A DNA stretch of 64,000 bases from Bdellovibrionales bacterium RIFOXYC1_FULL_37_79 (GTDB lineage: Bacteria; Bdellovibrionota; Bacteriovoracia; Bacteriovoracales; Bacteriovoracaceae). Every line of letters begins with the position of its first letter. The stretch's first letter is position 1. The position numbers and the translations under genes were made by a program. The stretch spans positions 43,401-107,400 of the forward strand of contig MEQB01000039.1 in the NCBI GenBank assembly GCA_001770015.1, written 5' to 3'. Below the pieces are notes generated by a model. That model was not told the DNA's origin. It did no database searches and saw only the letters and a program-made list of their open reading frames with translations. Positions 55,066 through 63,771 of the stretch are shown here, piece by piece.

Positions 55066-56010
55066 ATGAAAATTTTTCCATTACTTAATCAAGAAGTAGC
55101 TACCACTCTTTTTTTGATTGTTTGTGTATTGATTGTGATCACTTTGGTTTTTGGGGCCATTTTTCAACTAAAACCTAGTAAAACGATCAAATCGCTTTTG
55201 GAAAAAACTTACTCATGGTGGATTATAATAGTTTTTTTTGTGTTGATGACCTGTATTTCTAAAGAATTTTTTTATATCTCTTTTGGACTTTTATCATTTG
55301 TTGCCTACCGGGAACTGATTAGTAAGATGGATATCCCTCTTAAAAAAAGAAGAACCTTACTATGGACATATTGTGCTATTCCTATTCAATTTTATTTTGC
55401 GTATACAGAAAATTTTCTGCTTTTTTTAACTTTTATTCCCGTAGGAATGCTGTTTTTTATACCATTTAGATCCATATTGGGGGGGGATTCCAAGGACAGT
55501 ATTAGATCATTTTCAGTTTTACATTGGGGTTTGATGCTTACCGTATTTGGATTTAGTCATATCACCTATTTTTATTCACTCCCAGAAATTCCTGATCATG
55601 CTGCTGGCAATCTCGGGACCTTACTTTTTTTGGTGTTTTTAACGGAGGTGAATGATGTTTTTCAATTTATTTGTGGAAAACTTCTTGGTCGGAGAAAAAT
55701 TGCACCGGACATCAGTCCCAATAAAACTACTGAAGGTTTTCTGGGGGGACTTGTGTTGACTTGTTTTACGGGTTATTTTATGCAAAATCTGGCTGCACTT
55801 AACTTCTGGCAAACCTTGATAGCAGCGCTGGTTATTTCGATTTCTGGATTTATAGGGGATTTAAATATGTCATCCATTAAGAGAGATTTGGGAATTAAGG
55901 ATATGGGTAGTCTTATTCCCGGTCATGGTGGAATTTTGGATCGACTTGATTCGCTACTTTTTAGTTGCGTCACTTTCTTCTATCTTTATTATTATTGGAT
56001 ATACGTTTAA
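55066..56010 (+). CDS. Phosphatidate cytidylyltransferase (CdsA-like), YnbB-like
   Basis: A 314-residue membrane enzyme with about eight helices. The CdsA signature is complete: SSIKRDLGIKDMG then LIPGHGGILDRLD, with PNKTTEGF upstream. It makes CDP-diacylglycerol from CTP and phosphatidate, the donor for the phosphatidyltransferase at 51310. E. coli ynbB is the matching gene. AGGAT precedes the ATG; the acyltransferase gene follows directly. Confidence 0.9.
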   Translation: MKIFPLLNQEVATTLFLIVCVLIVITLVFGAIFQLKPSKTIKSLLEKTYSWWIIIVFFVLMTCISKEFFYISFGLLSFVAYRELISKMDIPLKKRRTLLWTYCAIPIQFYFAYTENFLLFLTFIPVGMLFFIPFRSILGGDSKDSIRSFSVLHWGLMLTVFGFSHITYFYSLPEIPDHAAGNLGTLLFLVFLTEVNDVFQFICGKLLGRRKIAPDISPNKTTEGFLGGLVLTCFTGYFMQNLAALNFWQTLIAALVISISGFIGDLNMSSIKRDLGIKDMGSLIPGHGGILDRLDSLLFSCVTFFYLYYYWIYV

Positions 56011-56012
56011 AT

Positions 56013-56663
56013 ATGAAAAAGATATTTTTTTTTATTCTCTATCGTTTGTTGCTTAGACCATTTCTAAAAATTTTTGTAGGGGTGAATTTTGAAATTAATG
56101 ATGCTTTTAGCAAGCAAGGGCAATATATAATAGTTGCCAATCATAATAGCCATATTGATGCAGTCGCAATTTTGGCCTGTTTACCATTTTCCATGCTGGA
56201 TAAAGTGCATCCAGTGGCCGCCATAGATTATTTTGGTAAAAATAAAATATCCTCTTTTCTTTCTGAATTTTTTGTCAATGCCTTGCTCGTTGAGCGAAAA
56301 TGCAAGGACGAAGTTGAAGAAAAAAATTCTAAGGCCATTGATAAAATGATTGCCTATCTCGATCGGGGAGAATCACTACTGATTTTTCCTGAAGGCACCA
56401 GGGGAGAGGCCGGCAGGCATGCAAAATTCAAAAAAGGGATTGCGGTGCTGCTTAAATCAAGGCCTCAAATACCTTTTGTACCAATTTACTTGAAGGATAC
56501 GGGAAATGCCTTACCCAAGGGAGATGGCATGCTGGTTCCTTACGATTCCTATGTTTTTGTCGGATCACCCATCTGGATCAATCCTCAAAGTTCAATTGAG
56601 GAAATTTTAACGTTTGTGGAAACATCAATTTTTTGTTTGCAAAGTGGAAGTCGGCAAATCTAA
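56013..56663 (+). CDS. PlsC-like acyltransferase
   Basis: A 216-residue 1-acylglycerol-3-phosphate acyltransferase family protein. It has the NHxxxxD motif as NHNSHID and the FPEGTR motif as FPEGTRGEAG, both needed for acyl transfer, plus an N-terminal membrane helix (FFFILYRLLLRPFL). It would supply phosphatidate or re-acylate a lysolipid made by the hydrolase. ATG 56013 starts three bases after the CdsA-like stop; the open frame runs further upstream inside that gene. Confidence 0.88.
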   Translation: MKKIFFFILYRLLLRPFLKIFVGVNFEINDAFSKQGQYIIVANHNSHIDAVAILACLPFSMLDKVHPVAAIDYFGKNKISSFLSEFFVNALLVERKCKDEVEEKNSKAIDKMIAYLDRGESLLIFPEGTRGEAGRHAKFKKGIAVLLKSRPQIPFVPIYLKDTGNALPKGDGMLVPYDSYVFVGSPIWINPQSSIEEILTFVETSIFCLQSGSRQI

Positions 56664-56780
56664 AGATGCGTATTGAATATTGGATAAAGTTTTATATGCA
56701 TACGTTTGCTTTTCATCTTTAAAACTTTTTAAGGATGTAATTGCGATGGTCAAAAGTATTGCCAGTAATAATTCTTTCAT
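56625..56780 (-). CDS. Possible small secreted or membrane peptide (51 aa)
   Basis: A 51-codon frame begins ATGAAAGAATTATTACTG with AGGA six bases upstream. It encodes MKELLLAILLTIAITS, a typical signal or membrane segment, then about 30 polar residues. It overlaps the convergent acyltransferase end by 39 bp. Too short for recognition; supported by ribosome site and leader character only. Confidence 0.4.
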   Translation of the reverse strand: MKELLLAILLTIAITSLKSFKDEKQTYAYKTLSNIQYASLDLPTSTLQTKN

Positions 56781-57174
56781 AGTAATTCCTGTTGTTGTAA
56801 AAAAAGTGCAAAAAATATGCCTGGATTTTGATGTTAAATCTTAAGGAAAACACTTGAAAATTGAGCAAGTGAATTGTTTGGTATGTCTAGAGTTCGTACA
56901 TATGATTAATTCCAAGCGATAATCCGATTATCAGGAGTCGCTTGCTTATTAAGCTAACATATTGAAATTAGGTAGTGCCCGTGATTAGAGTCAGAACATG
57001 TTGACAGGGTAGTTAAATTTGAAAGCTTACGGTACACCAAAGATGGTGACAAAAAAATTGACTGGAATCCTTATCGATCAGTGCAGTTATGAAACATTTT
57101 TAAGACAGCAGGACGTTAAAAATATACGTCTGTAAGGATTTAAAGGTCATTGTTAATTGGGTGGGATATTTTAA
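56781..57174. other. Intergenic stretch without visible feature
   Basis: About 390 bases with no credible coding frame, terminator or repeat on either strand. It may hold promoter sequence for the leftward 51-codon frame. Confidence 0.5.
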
Positions 57175-57555
57175 TCAGTCCATTTTGCACATGGTTTTAA
57201 CCCATCGCTTAAAAAGACCTTTGGACCAAGTTGCGCTTAGAAAGTGGTCATCGATTTTAACTTTTGTTCCTGGATTACAATCAATTCCTATAAATCCATC
57301 AGAACCAGCATCGGCGCACCTATTGGTTTGGGCCGAACAATAAAATGCTTTTTTATTAACAGCTGCTTTTTCACAACTCACACTATCCTCTATAACTTCG
57401 CAGGTCTTTGATTCAAGTTCATTTAAGGTTTTTTCTTCACATAATTCAACCGAAGGAGCAGTACATCTAAATTCCACATTAAATGGACTTGCAAAAGTTG
57501 AAAAGTTTATCAAGCTAAGTAGGGCAATAGGTAATATAAAGATTAATTTTTTCAT
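57175..57555 (-). CDS. Small secreted Cys-rich protein
   Basis: A 126-residue protein with signal peptide MKKLIFILPIALLSLINFSTFA. The mature ~104 residues have eight cysteines (FRCTA, ELCEE, TCEVI, SCEKA, FYCSA, RCADA, DCNPG, MCKMD), probably four disulfides. ATG 57555 follows GGAGAG; the frame extends to 57630. Third small Cys-rich exported protein in the window, but not a clear paralogue of the others. Confidence 0.7.
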   Translation of the reverse strand: MKKLIFILPIALLSLINFSTFASPFNVEFRCTAPSVELCEEKTLNELESKTCEVIEDSVSCEKAAVNKKAFYCSAQTNRCADAGSDGFIGIDCNPGTKVKIDDHFLSATWSKGLFKRWVKTMCKMD

Positions 57556-57838
57556 AAAATCTCTCCGGTTCAAATTGCGAGATCCCAAATTGCTAAAGGG
57601 GACTGTAACACATTGCAATAAAATACTCAACCAATTTATTTACCTTTACCTATAATTACATGGTCTCTTTTTTTTTTAGATAAATCGGCATGTATGTTGT
57701 TTTAAGTTTGTAAATTAATTCCACTTACCAGTATGATTATTCAATCAAAGTCAGGAAAAATTTATTAGTTTGATAAAATAGCTTTATGGGACCCCCACTT
57801 CCATAGTATATTTTCCATCTTCCCAAGGAGATCTATTC

Positions 57839-59182
57839 TTGAAATTTTATATTTTTTTTCTTATCAGCATACTGGGCCTTATTAATATCACTCTTTTTGC
57901 CAGGGAAAGTGTTATCACAACTACTAAGGACATCATCGCCATCGGGGATGTGCACGGTGATCTGGATAATCTTCTTCAACTACTTAAGCGAATTAATATT
58001 ATTGATGATAACCGTCACTGGATCGCCCCAAACACGATCTTGGTGCAGCTAGGAGATCAAATTGATCGAGGTAACCAGGATAAGGCCGTTATTGATTTTT
58101 TTAAGGCCATAAAACAAGAAGCCCCTTCTATGGGAGGTGCAGTCTATGAGGTTTTGGGTAATCACGAAGCTTATAACATCCTATTGAATTTTAAATATGT
58201 TGCTATCAACGATGATTTTTTAAGTTATTATCACCCTCCGCTTAGTCTTCCTACCAAGTGTCAGGAATACTACCAGACTAACACCATTCCCTGGTTTGAT
58301 ACCCCTTATTTCCGTGATCAGTCCCTAGATGGTGACCCAGTTCCTTTGGCAATAAGAGGACGGGCAGCTACCTTTTGTCCAGGAGGAGAATATGCCAAAA
58401 TCATGTCAGAAAAATATGTAACTCTTATCGTAAATAAAACTCTTTTTGTGCATGCTGAAGTTACACCTAAATATTCCAAGATGAAAAGATCAGGGTTGCA
58501 TGCTATTAACGAAGAAGTTTCTGCCTGGGCAGCCGATTCAGAGTATCAAACTCAGCTTTATAAAGACATTCGAGCGGAATTATTAAGTGATCAGGAAGGT
58601 CCAGTTAAGAGCCGTTTCTTTAGTAAGGATTTTAGCGAGGAAAAATGTAGTGTATTAGCGGAAGTTTTAAATGATCTGGGGGTTGACCGGATGGTGGTAG
58701 GCCATACCATTCAACCGCTTGGGATTACCTCTGATTGTAACGGGAAAATTTTCCGAGTTGATACCGGTTACTCTAGCGGTTTTTTTCACTTTAAATGGGT
58801 ACAGGCCCCTAAAGAGGCCATCAAGATTCATCACGATCAGGTGATCATATTAAAGGATGAACCATGGATTCAGCTTTTTAACAAATACCAAGAGGATATT
58901 TTAAATTCGACTATCGATTGCAAAATGGCGACTCCCATTGATACCAATCGACCCTATAGCATGTGTCCGAGGGAACTTGCTCATATCGCTTTCAATTACC
59001 TGGCAAAAATTGATGATGTTTATAAAGACACGGTGATAAGTCCCGACCGGCCATGGCAAATAAACTCCAGCTACCAATTCGAATCAGACCTTCCCCCGAT
59101 ACCATCAGTGGATTCCTGTTTTTTTAGATTAGTTGATAAAATTGTGGTTCTGGAAGGAAAAGTTAAGTGTAACTTGCCATGA
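57839..59182 (+). CDS. Exported calcineurin-like metallophosphatase
   Basis: A 447-residue protein of the PPP/Shewanella-like phosphatase type with signal peptide (IFFLISILGLINITLFA). Metal-site motifs are AIGDVHGDLDNL (about residue 36), LGDQIDRGNQD, LGNHEAYN and VVGHT, with further His in LFVHAEVTP. It would remove phosphate from proteins or small molecules outside the cytoplasm. TTG 57839 is the start because AAGGAG lies eight bases upstream and it opens the signal peptide. Confidence 0.87.
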   Translation: MKFYIFFLISILGLINITLFARESVITTTKDIIAIGDVHGDLDNLLQLLKRINIIDDNRHWIAPNTILVQLGDQIDRGNQDKAVIDFFKAIKQEAPSMGGAVYEVLGNHEAYNILLNFKYVAINDDFLSYYHPPLSLPTKCQEYYQTNTIPWFDTPYFRDQSLDGDPVPLAIRGRAATFCPGGEYAKIMSEKYVTLIVNKTLFVHAEVTPKYSKMKRSGLHAINEEVSAWAADSEYQTQLYKDIRAELLSDQEGPVKSRFFSKDFSEEKCSVLAEVLNDLGVDRMVVGHTIQPLGITSDCNGKIFRVDTGYSSGFFHFKWVQAPKEAIKIHHDQVIILKDEPWIQLFNKYQEDILNSTIDCKMATPIDTNRPYSMCPRELAHIAFNYLAKIDDVYKDTVISPDRPWQINSSYQFESDLPPIPSVDSCFFRLVDKIVVLEGKVKCNLP

Positions 59183-59240
59183 TCAAGGTTTTTCCGGTTA
59201 GATGGAAGTTCAGAAAAGTTAGCCTCAGCTATTCATATTA

Positions 59241-59276
59241 TAATTCATTGCCTCCCTAAAAGTTAAGCCGTACCTA
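59241..59276 (+). repeat. 36-bp direct repeat, copy A
   Basis: Begins TAATTCATTGCCTCCC and ends GCCGTACCTA. It matches copy B (60986-61021) at 34 of 36 positions, same orientation. It abuts the stop codon of the beta-lactamase gene exactly, and marks the left edge of the bla-dinB block. Confidence 0.75.
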
Positions 59277-60044
59277 TCATAATTTCATTTTCTCTAGAAT
59301 CTTATAGGTAATTTTTTGAGCGGTTCGGCCCCAAGCGTTGTTCTTGCCCTTGATATTGGTTACAAAAACGTGGTCACGGCCATTGCTTTTGATATGACCA
59401 ACGAACCAACCCCGGATCACATTTTTTCCGTCATAGTCAGAACCAGTTTTTCCACTTAAAATTCTAGTCGGCGTTTTCGACTGAACAATGATGTCTTTTA
59501 CGATTTCTATATTAGTTTTCGAGAATGGCAGGTGACCGGTATAAAGTTTTTCGACGAACTCAAGCTGCTGATAGGCGGTAATTTTTAAGGGGCCATCAAG
59601 CCAAAATCTGTCGATCTGTTCCCCAATTATTTTATTTCCATAGTTAGCCTGGTTGATATAGGCCTGCATACGCTCTTTGCCTACCCGTTTTGCCACTTCC
59701 TGATAGTAGGGGACGACTGATCCTTTCATTGCAGACTCAAGGCTATGGTTTTTCTCCCAAGTTTTAAATGGTTGTTTTTCGCCATTCCAGTTTATGATGG
59801 TGTTTGCGTCTTTTAAAACACCTGTTTCCAAGCCGATCAGGGAATTTAAAATTTTATAAGTAGAGAGGGGCGTCCATTCCTGCTGGCATTGCTTCTCATT
59901 GAAAACTTGAACCTGTTTTGATTTGAGATCTTTGATTAAAAAACAGCCAGAGTATTGCGCAAACTCTGTTATAATATCATTTGGTAGAGGAGGCATTGCC
60001 CCTGCCGTTGAAACAATACTGAGCACAATTAAGATATATCTCAT
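59277..60044 (-). CDS. Class D (OXA-type) beta-lactamase
   Basis: A 255-residue serine beta-lactamase with signal peptide MRYILIVLSIVSTAGA. Catalytic motifs: S61-T-Y-K64, S109-V-V (SxV), Y125-G-N, W138 (FWLDG) and K199-T-G, all in the expected order and spacing for OXA enzymes. It opens beta-lactam rings in the periplasm via acyl-serine and carbamylated Lys64. AAGGAAA precedes the ATG. It lies against a direct repeat. Confidence 0.93.
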   Translation of the reverse strand: MRYILIVLSIVSTAGAMPPLPNDIITEFAQYSGCFLIKDLKSKQVQVFNEKQCQQEWTPLSTYKILNSLIGLETGVLKDANTIINWNGEKQPFKTWEKNHSLESAMKGSVVPYYQEVAKRVGKERMQAYINQANYGNKIIGEQIDRFWLDGPLKITAYQQLEFVEKLYTGHLPFSKTNIEIVKDIIVQSKTPTRILSGKTGSDYDGKNVIRGWFVGHIKSNGRDHVFVTNIKGKNNAWGRTAQKITYKILEKMKL

Positions 60045-60330
60045 GATAATTTCCTTTTAGCCCATATCTCTAAACGGAGTATGTTGGAATTTTTCAAATA
60101 ACCGTAACACTTTTTTTAAGCGACTGATAGTTGATTCTTATACGTTATTGGACTTCAATAGCCAGCGGTATCATCATCATTAATATATTTAGGAAGAAAA
60201 CGGCCAGATGAGATAAAAGCCTTGTTAAATGCTTGGCAAAAAGATCCCAAAAGAAAGCATGTCGCCATAGAAGCACTTAAGTATTTATGAGTATTTTTGC
60301 AAATTCGGATAGAGAAAAATAATGATGTCT

Positions 60331-60822
60331 TTATAGGTTCCAGTTTTTCTTCCACGATTTTGGAGTGTCGAATCCACCTATCGTGGCATAAAAACACCAT
60401 TGGCCGTGGTGAATTGATTCATGTTGAATAATCATCGTGCAATATTCACTGAAGCCGAGAGTAATATTCATCGGTTGTAGGGTAACTTTGAACTTTGAAA
60501 TATCTTCCAAACGTAAAGAGGCAAGAAGTTGTTTAAGATTTTTATTATTTTCTAATAAGGCCTCGGTTAAGGCCAATCGAGAAGAGTTACCTGTGTAACA
60601 AGAAAAGTGCTCTTCTTGAATATTATATTCTTTCGAAAGAAATGATCGAATATATGTTCTTTGAACTCTTACTAAATGGCGGATTTGGCGTGAGAAATCT
60701 CCATATTGGGGATGTGGTGAAAAATCCCAACGCACATCGGGGACAACATTAATAAAATCCATTGTCATTGAATGTACAAAGTCCCAAGATCGCTCAAATT
60801 CATCAATTAGATCTTTATTCAT
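60331..60822 (-). CDS. DinB-family protein
   Basis: A 163-residue four-helix protein of the DinB/YfiT type, with metal-binding His in RQIRHLVRVQR and IIQHESIHHGQW. Related enzymes are mycothiol- or bacillithiol-dependent transferases; the thiol here is unknown. AGAGGT precedes the ATG. It is upstream of the beta-lactamase on the same strand, 286 bp away, with no feature seen in that gap. Confidence 0.85.
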   Translation of the reverse strand: MNKDLIDEFERSWDFVHSMTMDFINVVPDVRWDFSPHPQYGDFSRQIRHLVRVQRTYIRSFLSKEYNIQEEHFSCYTGNSSRLALTEALLENNKNLKQLLASLRLEDISKFKVTLQPMNITLGFSEYCTMIIQHESIHHGQWCFYATIGGFDTPKSWKKNWNL

Positions 60823-60985
60823 TGTAACCTCTTGTCGTCATGAAAAATGATGATAGTGAAGTATGTTAATAATATGATTTTGGCTGGTCTGTCATTAAAA
60901 TTTTCCACGGAGTGGACTTGCAAAAAATAGTGAAATGTTAAATAGGGTATCCGCAGTTGTAGCAAGTAAAGGTCCGCATCGCTTG
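60823..60985. other. Intergenic stretch with a possible zinc-ribbon remnant
   Basis: About 160 bases between dinB and repeat copy B. On the minus strand 60938-60979 encodes MRTFTCYNCGYPI, a Cys-x-x-Cys knuckle, too short for a gene. Possibly the leftover of a larger zinc-ribbon gene. Confidence 0.3.
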
Positions 60986-61021
60986 TAATTCATTGCCTCC
61001 CTAAAAGTCAGGCCGTACCTA
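60986..61021 (+). repeat. 36-bp direct repeat, copy B
   Basis: Same 36 bases as 59241-59276 with two substitutions (AGTCAGGCCG for AGTTAAGCCG). Together the copies bracket 1.7 kb with bla and dinB. Confidence 0.75.
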
Positions 61022-61176
61022 CTTCACTCCTTAATGCAAATTGAACATTTTACATGGGGCGTTGTTCTCTATGGAAGTTGATATGCCGATCATGTATTGT
61101 GCCTATAATTTATAAAATATAGATTTATTGAACATACGCAGAATTTTTACAATTAGTTAAATGGATAGGGGGAAAC

Positions 61177-62328
61177 ATGTTGAGGCATATGTTTGCAATT
61201 ATTGTATTTTTTGTATTATCAAATTCTATGTTCGCAAATTGTAAATCATTCAAGACCATGGATTTAACTGGTGATCCATCCTCTGTTCGATTAACCGATC
61301 TGGATGGAGATAATTGTAATGATCTGATATTTATAATGGTTGAACCAAACGGTGAGTTGTTTATTAATATTCATTGGGGAGATATAAAAACTGCTCCATT
61401 CTATAAAATTAATATAGGAAAATATTTTCGACTTAATCACTGGGCAACAGTTCGTGATTCAAGTTCTAACGTTTTTCTAGTCAAGGATTTTAATAACGAT
61501 AATAAAAAAGACGTTTTTACAGCTTTTGGAATATTAATTAATAAAGGGGATCGAAATTTTCAGTTCCAAGAACTACCCGTGGCAGAAAAATATGATGTAC
61601 TGTTAAGTGTTGTAGAGGCACCTCTTATGTTTACAGGTTACAAAATAATACGATTACTCCCTTCAGGAAGATTAGATAAATGCTCCCTTACTGAGTGTAC
61701 ACAAGTTGCTCAATTACCTGAACCACTTTTTTCCGATAGTGGAGATCTTGAAGTCGGCGATTTTGACCATGATGGAGAATTAGATATTATTATAGGAGTT
61801 AAAGAATTTGGAGTGTGGGCCTTGTTTTCAAAGAATGGATACAACTTGTCTGAAGTAGAGATAGCGAAAGTTCATGGTAATGACTTCGAAATCATGGATA
61901 TCGATAGAGACGGACATCCAGATTTGATTGCTCAAAGATCAGAATTTATTTCCGATTTCCCTTCAGAAACATCATTATTCTTGAGCACACCACAAGGGTT
62001 TAAATTAGGAAAGACATTTGGTAATTTTGATAATCATACGGATGCGGCAACAGTCGCTGATATTAATGGAGACAACTGTCTCGATTATATTCAAATTGGT
62101 GTGGATAATGGATCTGCTGTCAAATATGGGAAATGTGGTGATCCGGTGTCTGTTTTTAAAGATGGATGGGATCTAGTATCAACAACCCTGGGAACCGGTG
62201 TGCAGTGTCTCAATAACAATTTAAATTCATCACAGTGCGATCTATTTATTCGTACAATGTATATTGAATCAGGAGAACGAAAATACAGGCTTGTGGTTGA
62301 ATTACCTTTCACAAATCTAAAATACTGA
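61177..62328 (+). CDS. Exported FG-GAP/VCBS-repeat protein
   Basis: A 383-residue protein with signal peptide (MFAIIVFFVLSNSMFA). Five calcium-loop repeats are visible: LTDLDGDNCNDLIF, VKDFNNDNKKDVF, VGDFDHDGELDIII, IMDIDRDGHPDLI and VADINGDNCLDYIQ. This is the FG-GAP/VCBS seven-bladed propeller with DxDxDG metal loops; such proteins are adhesins or surface enzymes. AGGGGG precedes the ATG. Single gene. Confidence 0.85.
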   Translation: MLRHMFAIIVFFVLSNSMFANCKSFKTMDLTGDPSSVRLTDLDGDNCNDLIFIMVEPNGELFINIHWGDIKTAPFYKINIGKYFRLNHWATVRDSSSNVFLVKDFNNDNKKDVFTAFGILINKGDRNFQFQELPVAEKYDVLLSVVEAPLMFTGYKIIRLLPSGRLDKCSLTECTQVAQLPEPLFSDSGDLEVGDFDHDGELDIIIGVKEFGVWALFSKNGYNLSEVEIAKVHGNDFEIMDIDRDGHPDLIAQRSEFISDFPSETSLFLSTPQGFKLGKTFGNFDNHTDAATVADINGDNCLDYIQIGVDNGSAVKYGKCGDPVSVFKDGWDLVSTTLGTGVQCLNNNLNSSQCDLFIRTMYIESGERKYRLVVELPFTNLKY

Positions 62329-62401
62329 TTAAATAATTACAATTTGATATTAAAAGTTAAGAATTCACGACCATATACTGAGTGGTCGTTCTATATCAGA
62401 A

Positions 62402-62668
62402 ATGGGATCAGTTGCATGTGAAAAGGCCGGCGGCCATATAGAAGCAAGCATAATTTATGGTCTTTGATGACGACGTGCTGGCGAGACTCGAATTGTCACT
62501 GTTACTGCTCATCAGGCATTTTTTACTAAAGAAGCCTTGAAAAATATTGCTGATGTTACCTTGCAAAACGTAAATGAATTCTTCACAAGAAAAACGCTTA
62601 CGAATGAAATTTGCTATCAATGTAAAGCTTCTGATTGTTATAAAACCAAGGAGACAATGTGCTTCTAA
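62402..62668 (+). pseudogene. Candidate decayed gene with two in-frame stops
   Basis: One frame reads MGSVACEKAGGHIEASIIYGL, then TGA TGA, then about 65 further codons including FFTKEALKNIADVTLQN and a Cys cluster (ICYQCKASDCYK) to a TAA. Codons 22 and 23 are the stops (62465-62470). The downstream part looks like real protein. No ribosome site before 62402. No family recognised. Confidence 0.3.
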
Positions 62669-62864
62669 TGGTAAGCTAAAAATAAAGCGTTATGACAAAT
62701 ATTATTTGTTTTTTTGTATTAATATTGCAAGTCTTGTCCAGAGTAAATTACAATTTGGAACTGCAACGACCCTTCCAGCTGGAATCTTAGAAAGAAGGCT
62801 ATCATCATAGTTAAGTGTTAACAGATAAATTGAATAAATATTAAAAAATAAATATCATTTTTGT
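62669..62864. other. Intergenic stretch without visible feature
   Basis: About 200 AT-rich bases; no supported gene. Lies between the decayed frame and the operator-like sites. Confidence 0.45.
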
Positions 62865-62946
62865 CTGTAAATACAGGAGGTTATTATTAATATTTGAATT
62901 ATTTACTCGGTGCGTTGTTTGTGGTTAAAATCTCCTGTATATTCAG
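62865..62946. promoter_or_regulatory. Paired palindromes upstream of a secreted gene
   Basis: CTGTAAATACAG (62865-62876) is a perfect palindrome and CTGTATATTCAG (62935-62946) a near match; their centres are 70 bp apart. ATACAGGAG (62871-62879) and CTCCTGTAT (62932-62940) also form a 9-bp inverted repeat. Likely a repressor pair or a long leader hairpin; the box resembles a shortened LexA-type CTG-N-CAG site. Confidence 0.4.
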
Positions 62947-62994
62947 CTTTATTGATTATTTATGGGGGGAGTTTTAGATAATACGGAGATCGTT

Positions 62995-63495
62995 ATGAAA
63001 AATTTAATTTGTATTTTGAGTCTTGCCCTCATTGGTAATTTTGCTCAAGCAGCACCAACTATTTTTCCAATGATAGACACTCGTGTGACCATTGAAAATA
63101 ATACTTTCATAGCTCATGGGGCATTTAAAATATGGGGATTAAAAATATTGGGATCAAAGGTTGCCGCAGAAATTGACAATATAATAATTAATGGCCTAGT
63201 AGGTGATGAAGAATGTGGGATTGATGAATGTTCTGGGAAGCTTTCCGTAAATACCCAAGGTGAAGTTTTCTTAGATGCGGAATTGGATTCTGGGAATGAT
63301 GGTAATATCGATGCCGAAGAAAAGATTTATATAGGAAAACTTTCAGCAAATGGACAGGTAGAATTTGAATATCCTGTAGCTTTTAACTACGTTCTTGATG
63401 GTCGTAGTGCCATGGAAGAAATTTTTATGGATTTGAAAGATAAAATATATATTTCATTGTCAATCGACCTAACCAACACCGCTCATGCTTTATAA
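62995..63495 (+). CDS. Secreted protein of unknown function
   Basis: A 166-residue protein with signal peptide MKNLICILSLALIGNFAQA. The mature part is acidic and strand-rich, with two close cysteines (DEECGIDECSG) and calcium-like acidic loops (DSGNDGNIDAEEKI). ATG 62995 follows GGAG; the frame extends to 62962. No family recognised. Confidence 0.65.
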   Translation: MKNLICILSLALIGNFAQAAPTIFPMIDTRVTIENNTFIAHGAFKIWGLKILGSKVAAEIDNIIINGLVGDEECGIDECSGKLSVNTQGEVFLDAELDSGNDGNIDAEEKIYIGKLSANGQVEFEYPVAFNYVLDGRSAMEEIFMDLKDKIYISLSIDLTNTAHAL

Positions 63496-63519
63496 TCTCT
63501 CTTAGAAAAAAGAAGTTCT

Positions 63520-63771
63520 CTATTCTTTCAAATTTTTAAGCTTAGATGAAGTGGTCTCCCACGCTATGAAGACTTGACTATCTTGCTCTTTAATATAATG
63601 ATTTGAAGCTTTGACCAATTCTTGAAAAATATTATTTATGGTTTTTTGTAATTGCGGGTACCGATTTTCTTTGAGTTCATCAATTTTGCCTAAGCTTTCC
63701 TGGGAAAGCAGACAGTTTCCATTGAACAAACAAAAGCTTAAAATTATTATAAAAAACAGCAAACCTCTCAT
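63520..63771 (-). CDS. Small secreted helical protein
   Basis: An 83-residue protein with a signal peptide (MRGLLFFIIILSFCLFNGNC; the Cys at residue 20 could be lipidated but the box is weak). The rest is helical and charged. No clear ribosome site. An overlapping frame to 63976 is judged less likely. Function unknown. Confidence 0.45.
   Translation of the reverse strand: MRGLLFFIIILSFCLFNGNCLLSQESLGKIDELKENRYPQLQKTINNIFQELVKASNHYIKEQDSQVFIAWETTSSKLKNLKE

Noticed and set aside
60155..60400. 81-codon leftward frame downstream of and overlapping dinB
   Set aside because: No ribosome site, composition unlike the neighbours, and it overlaps the dinB 3' end in another frame.
62574..62810. 78-codon rightward frame
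   Set aside because: Basic, low-complexity product without ribosome site; it overlaps the better decayed frame.
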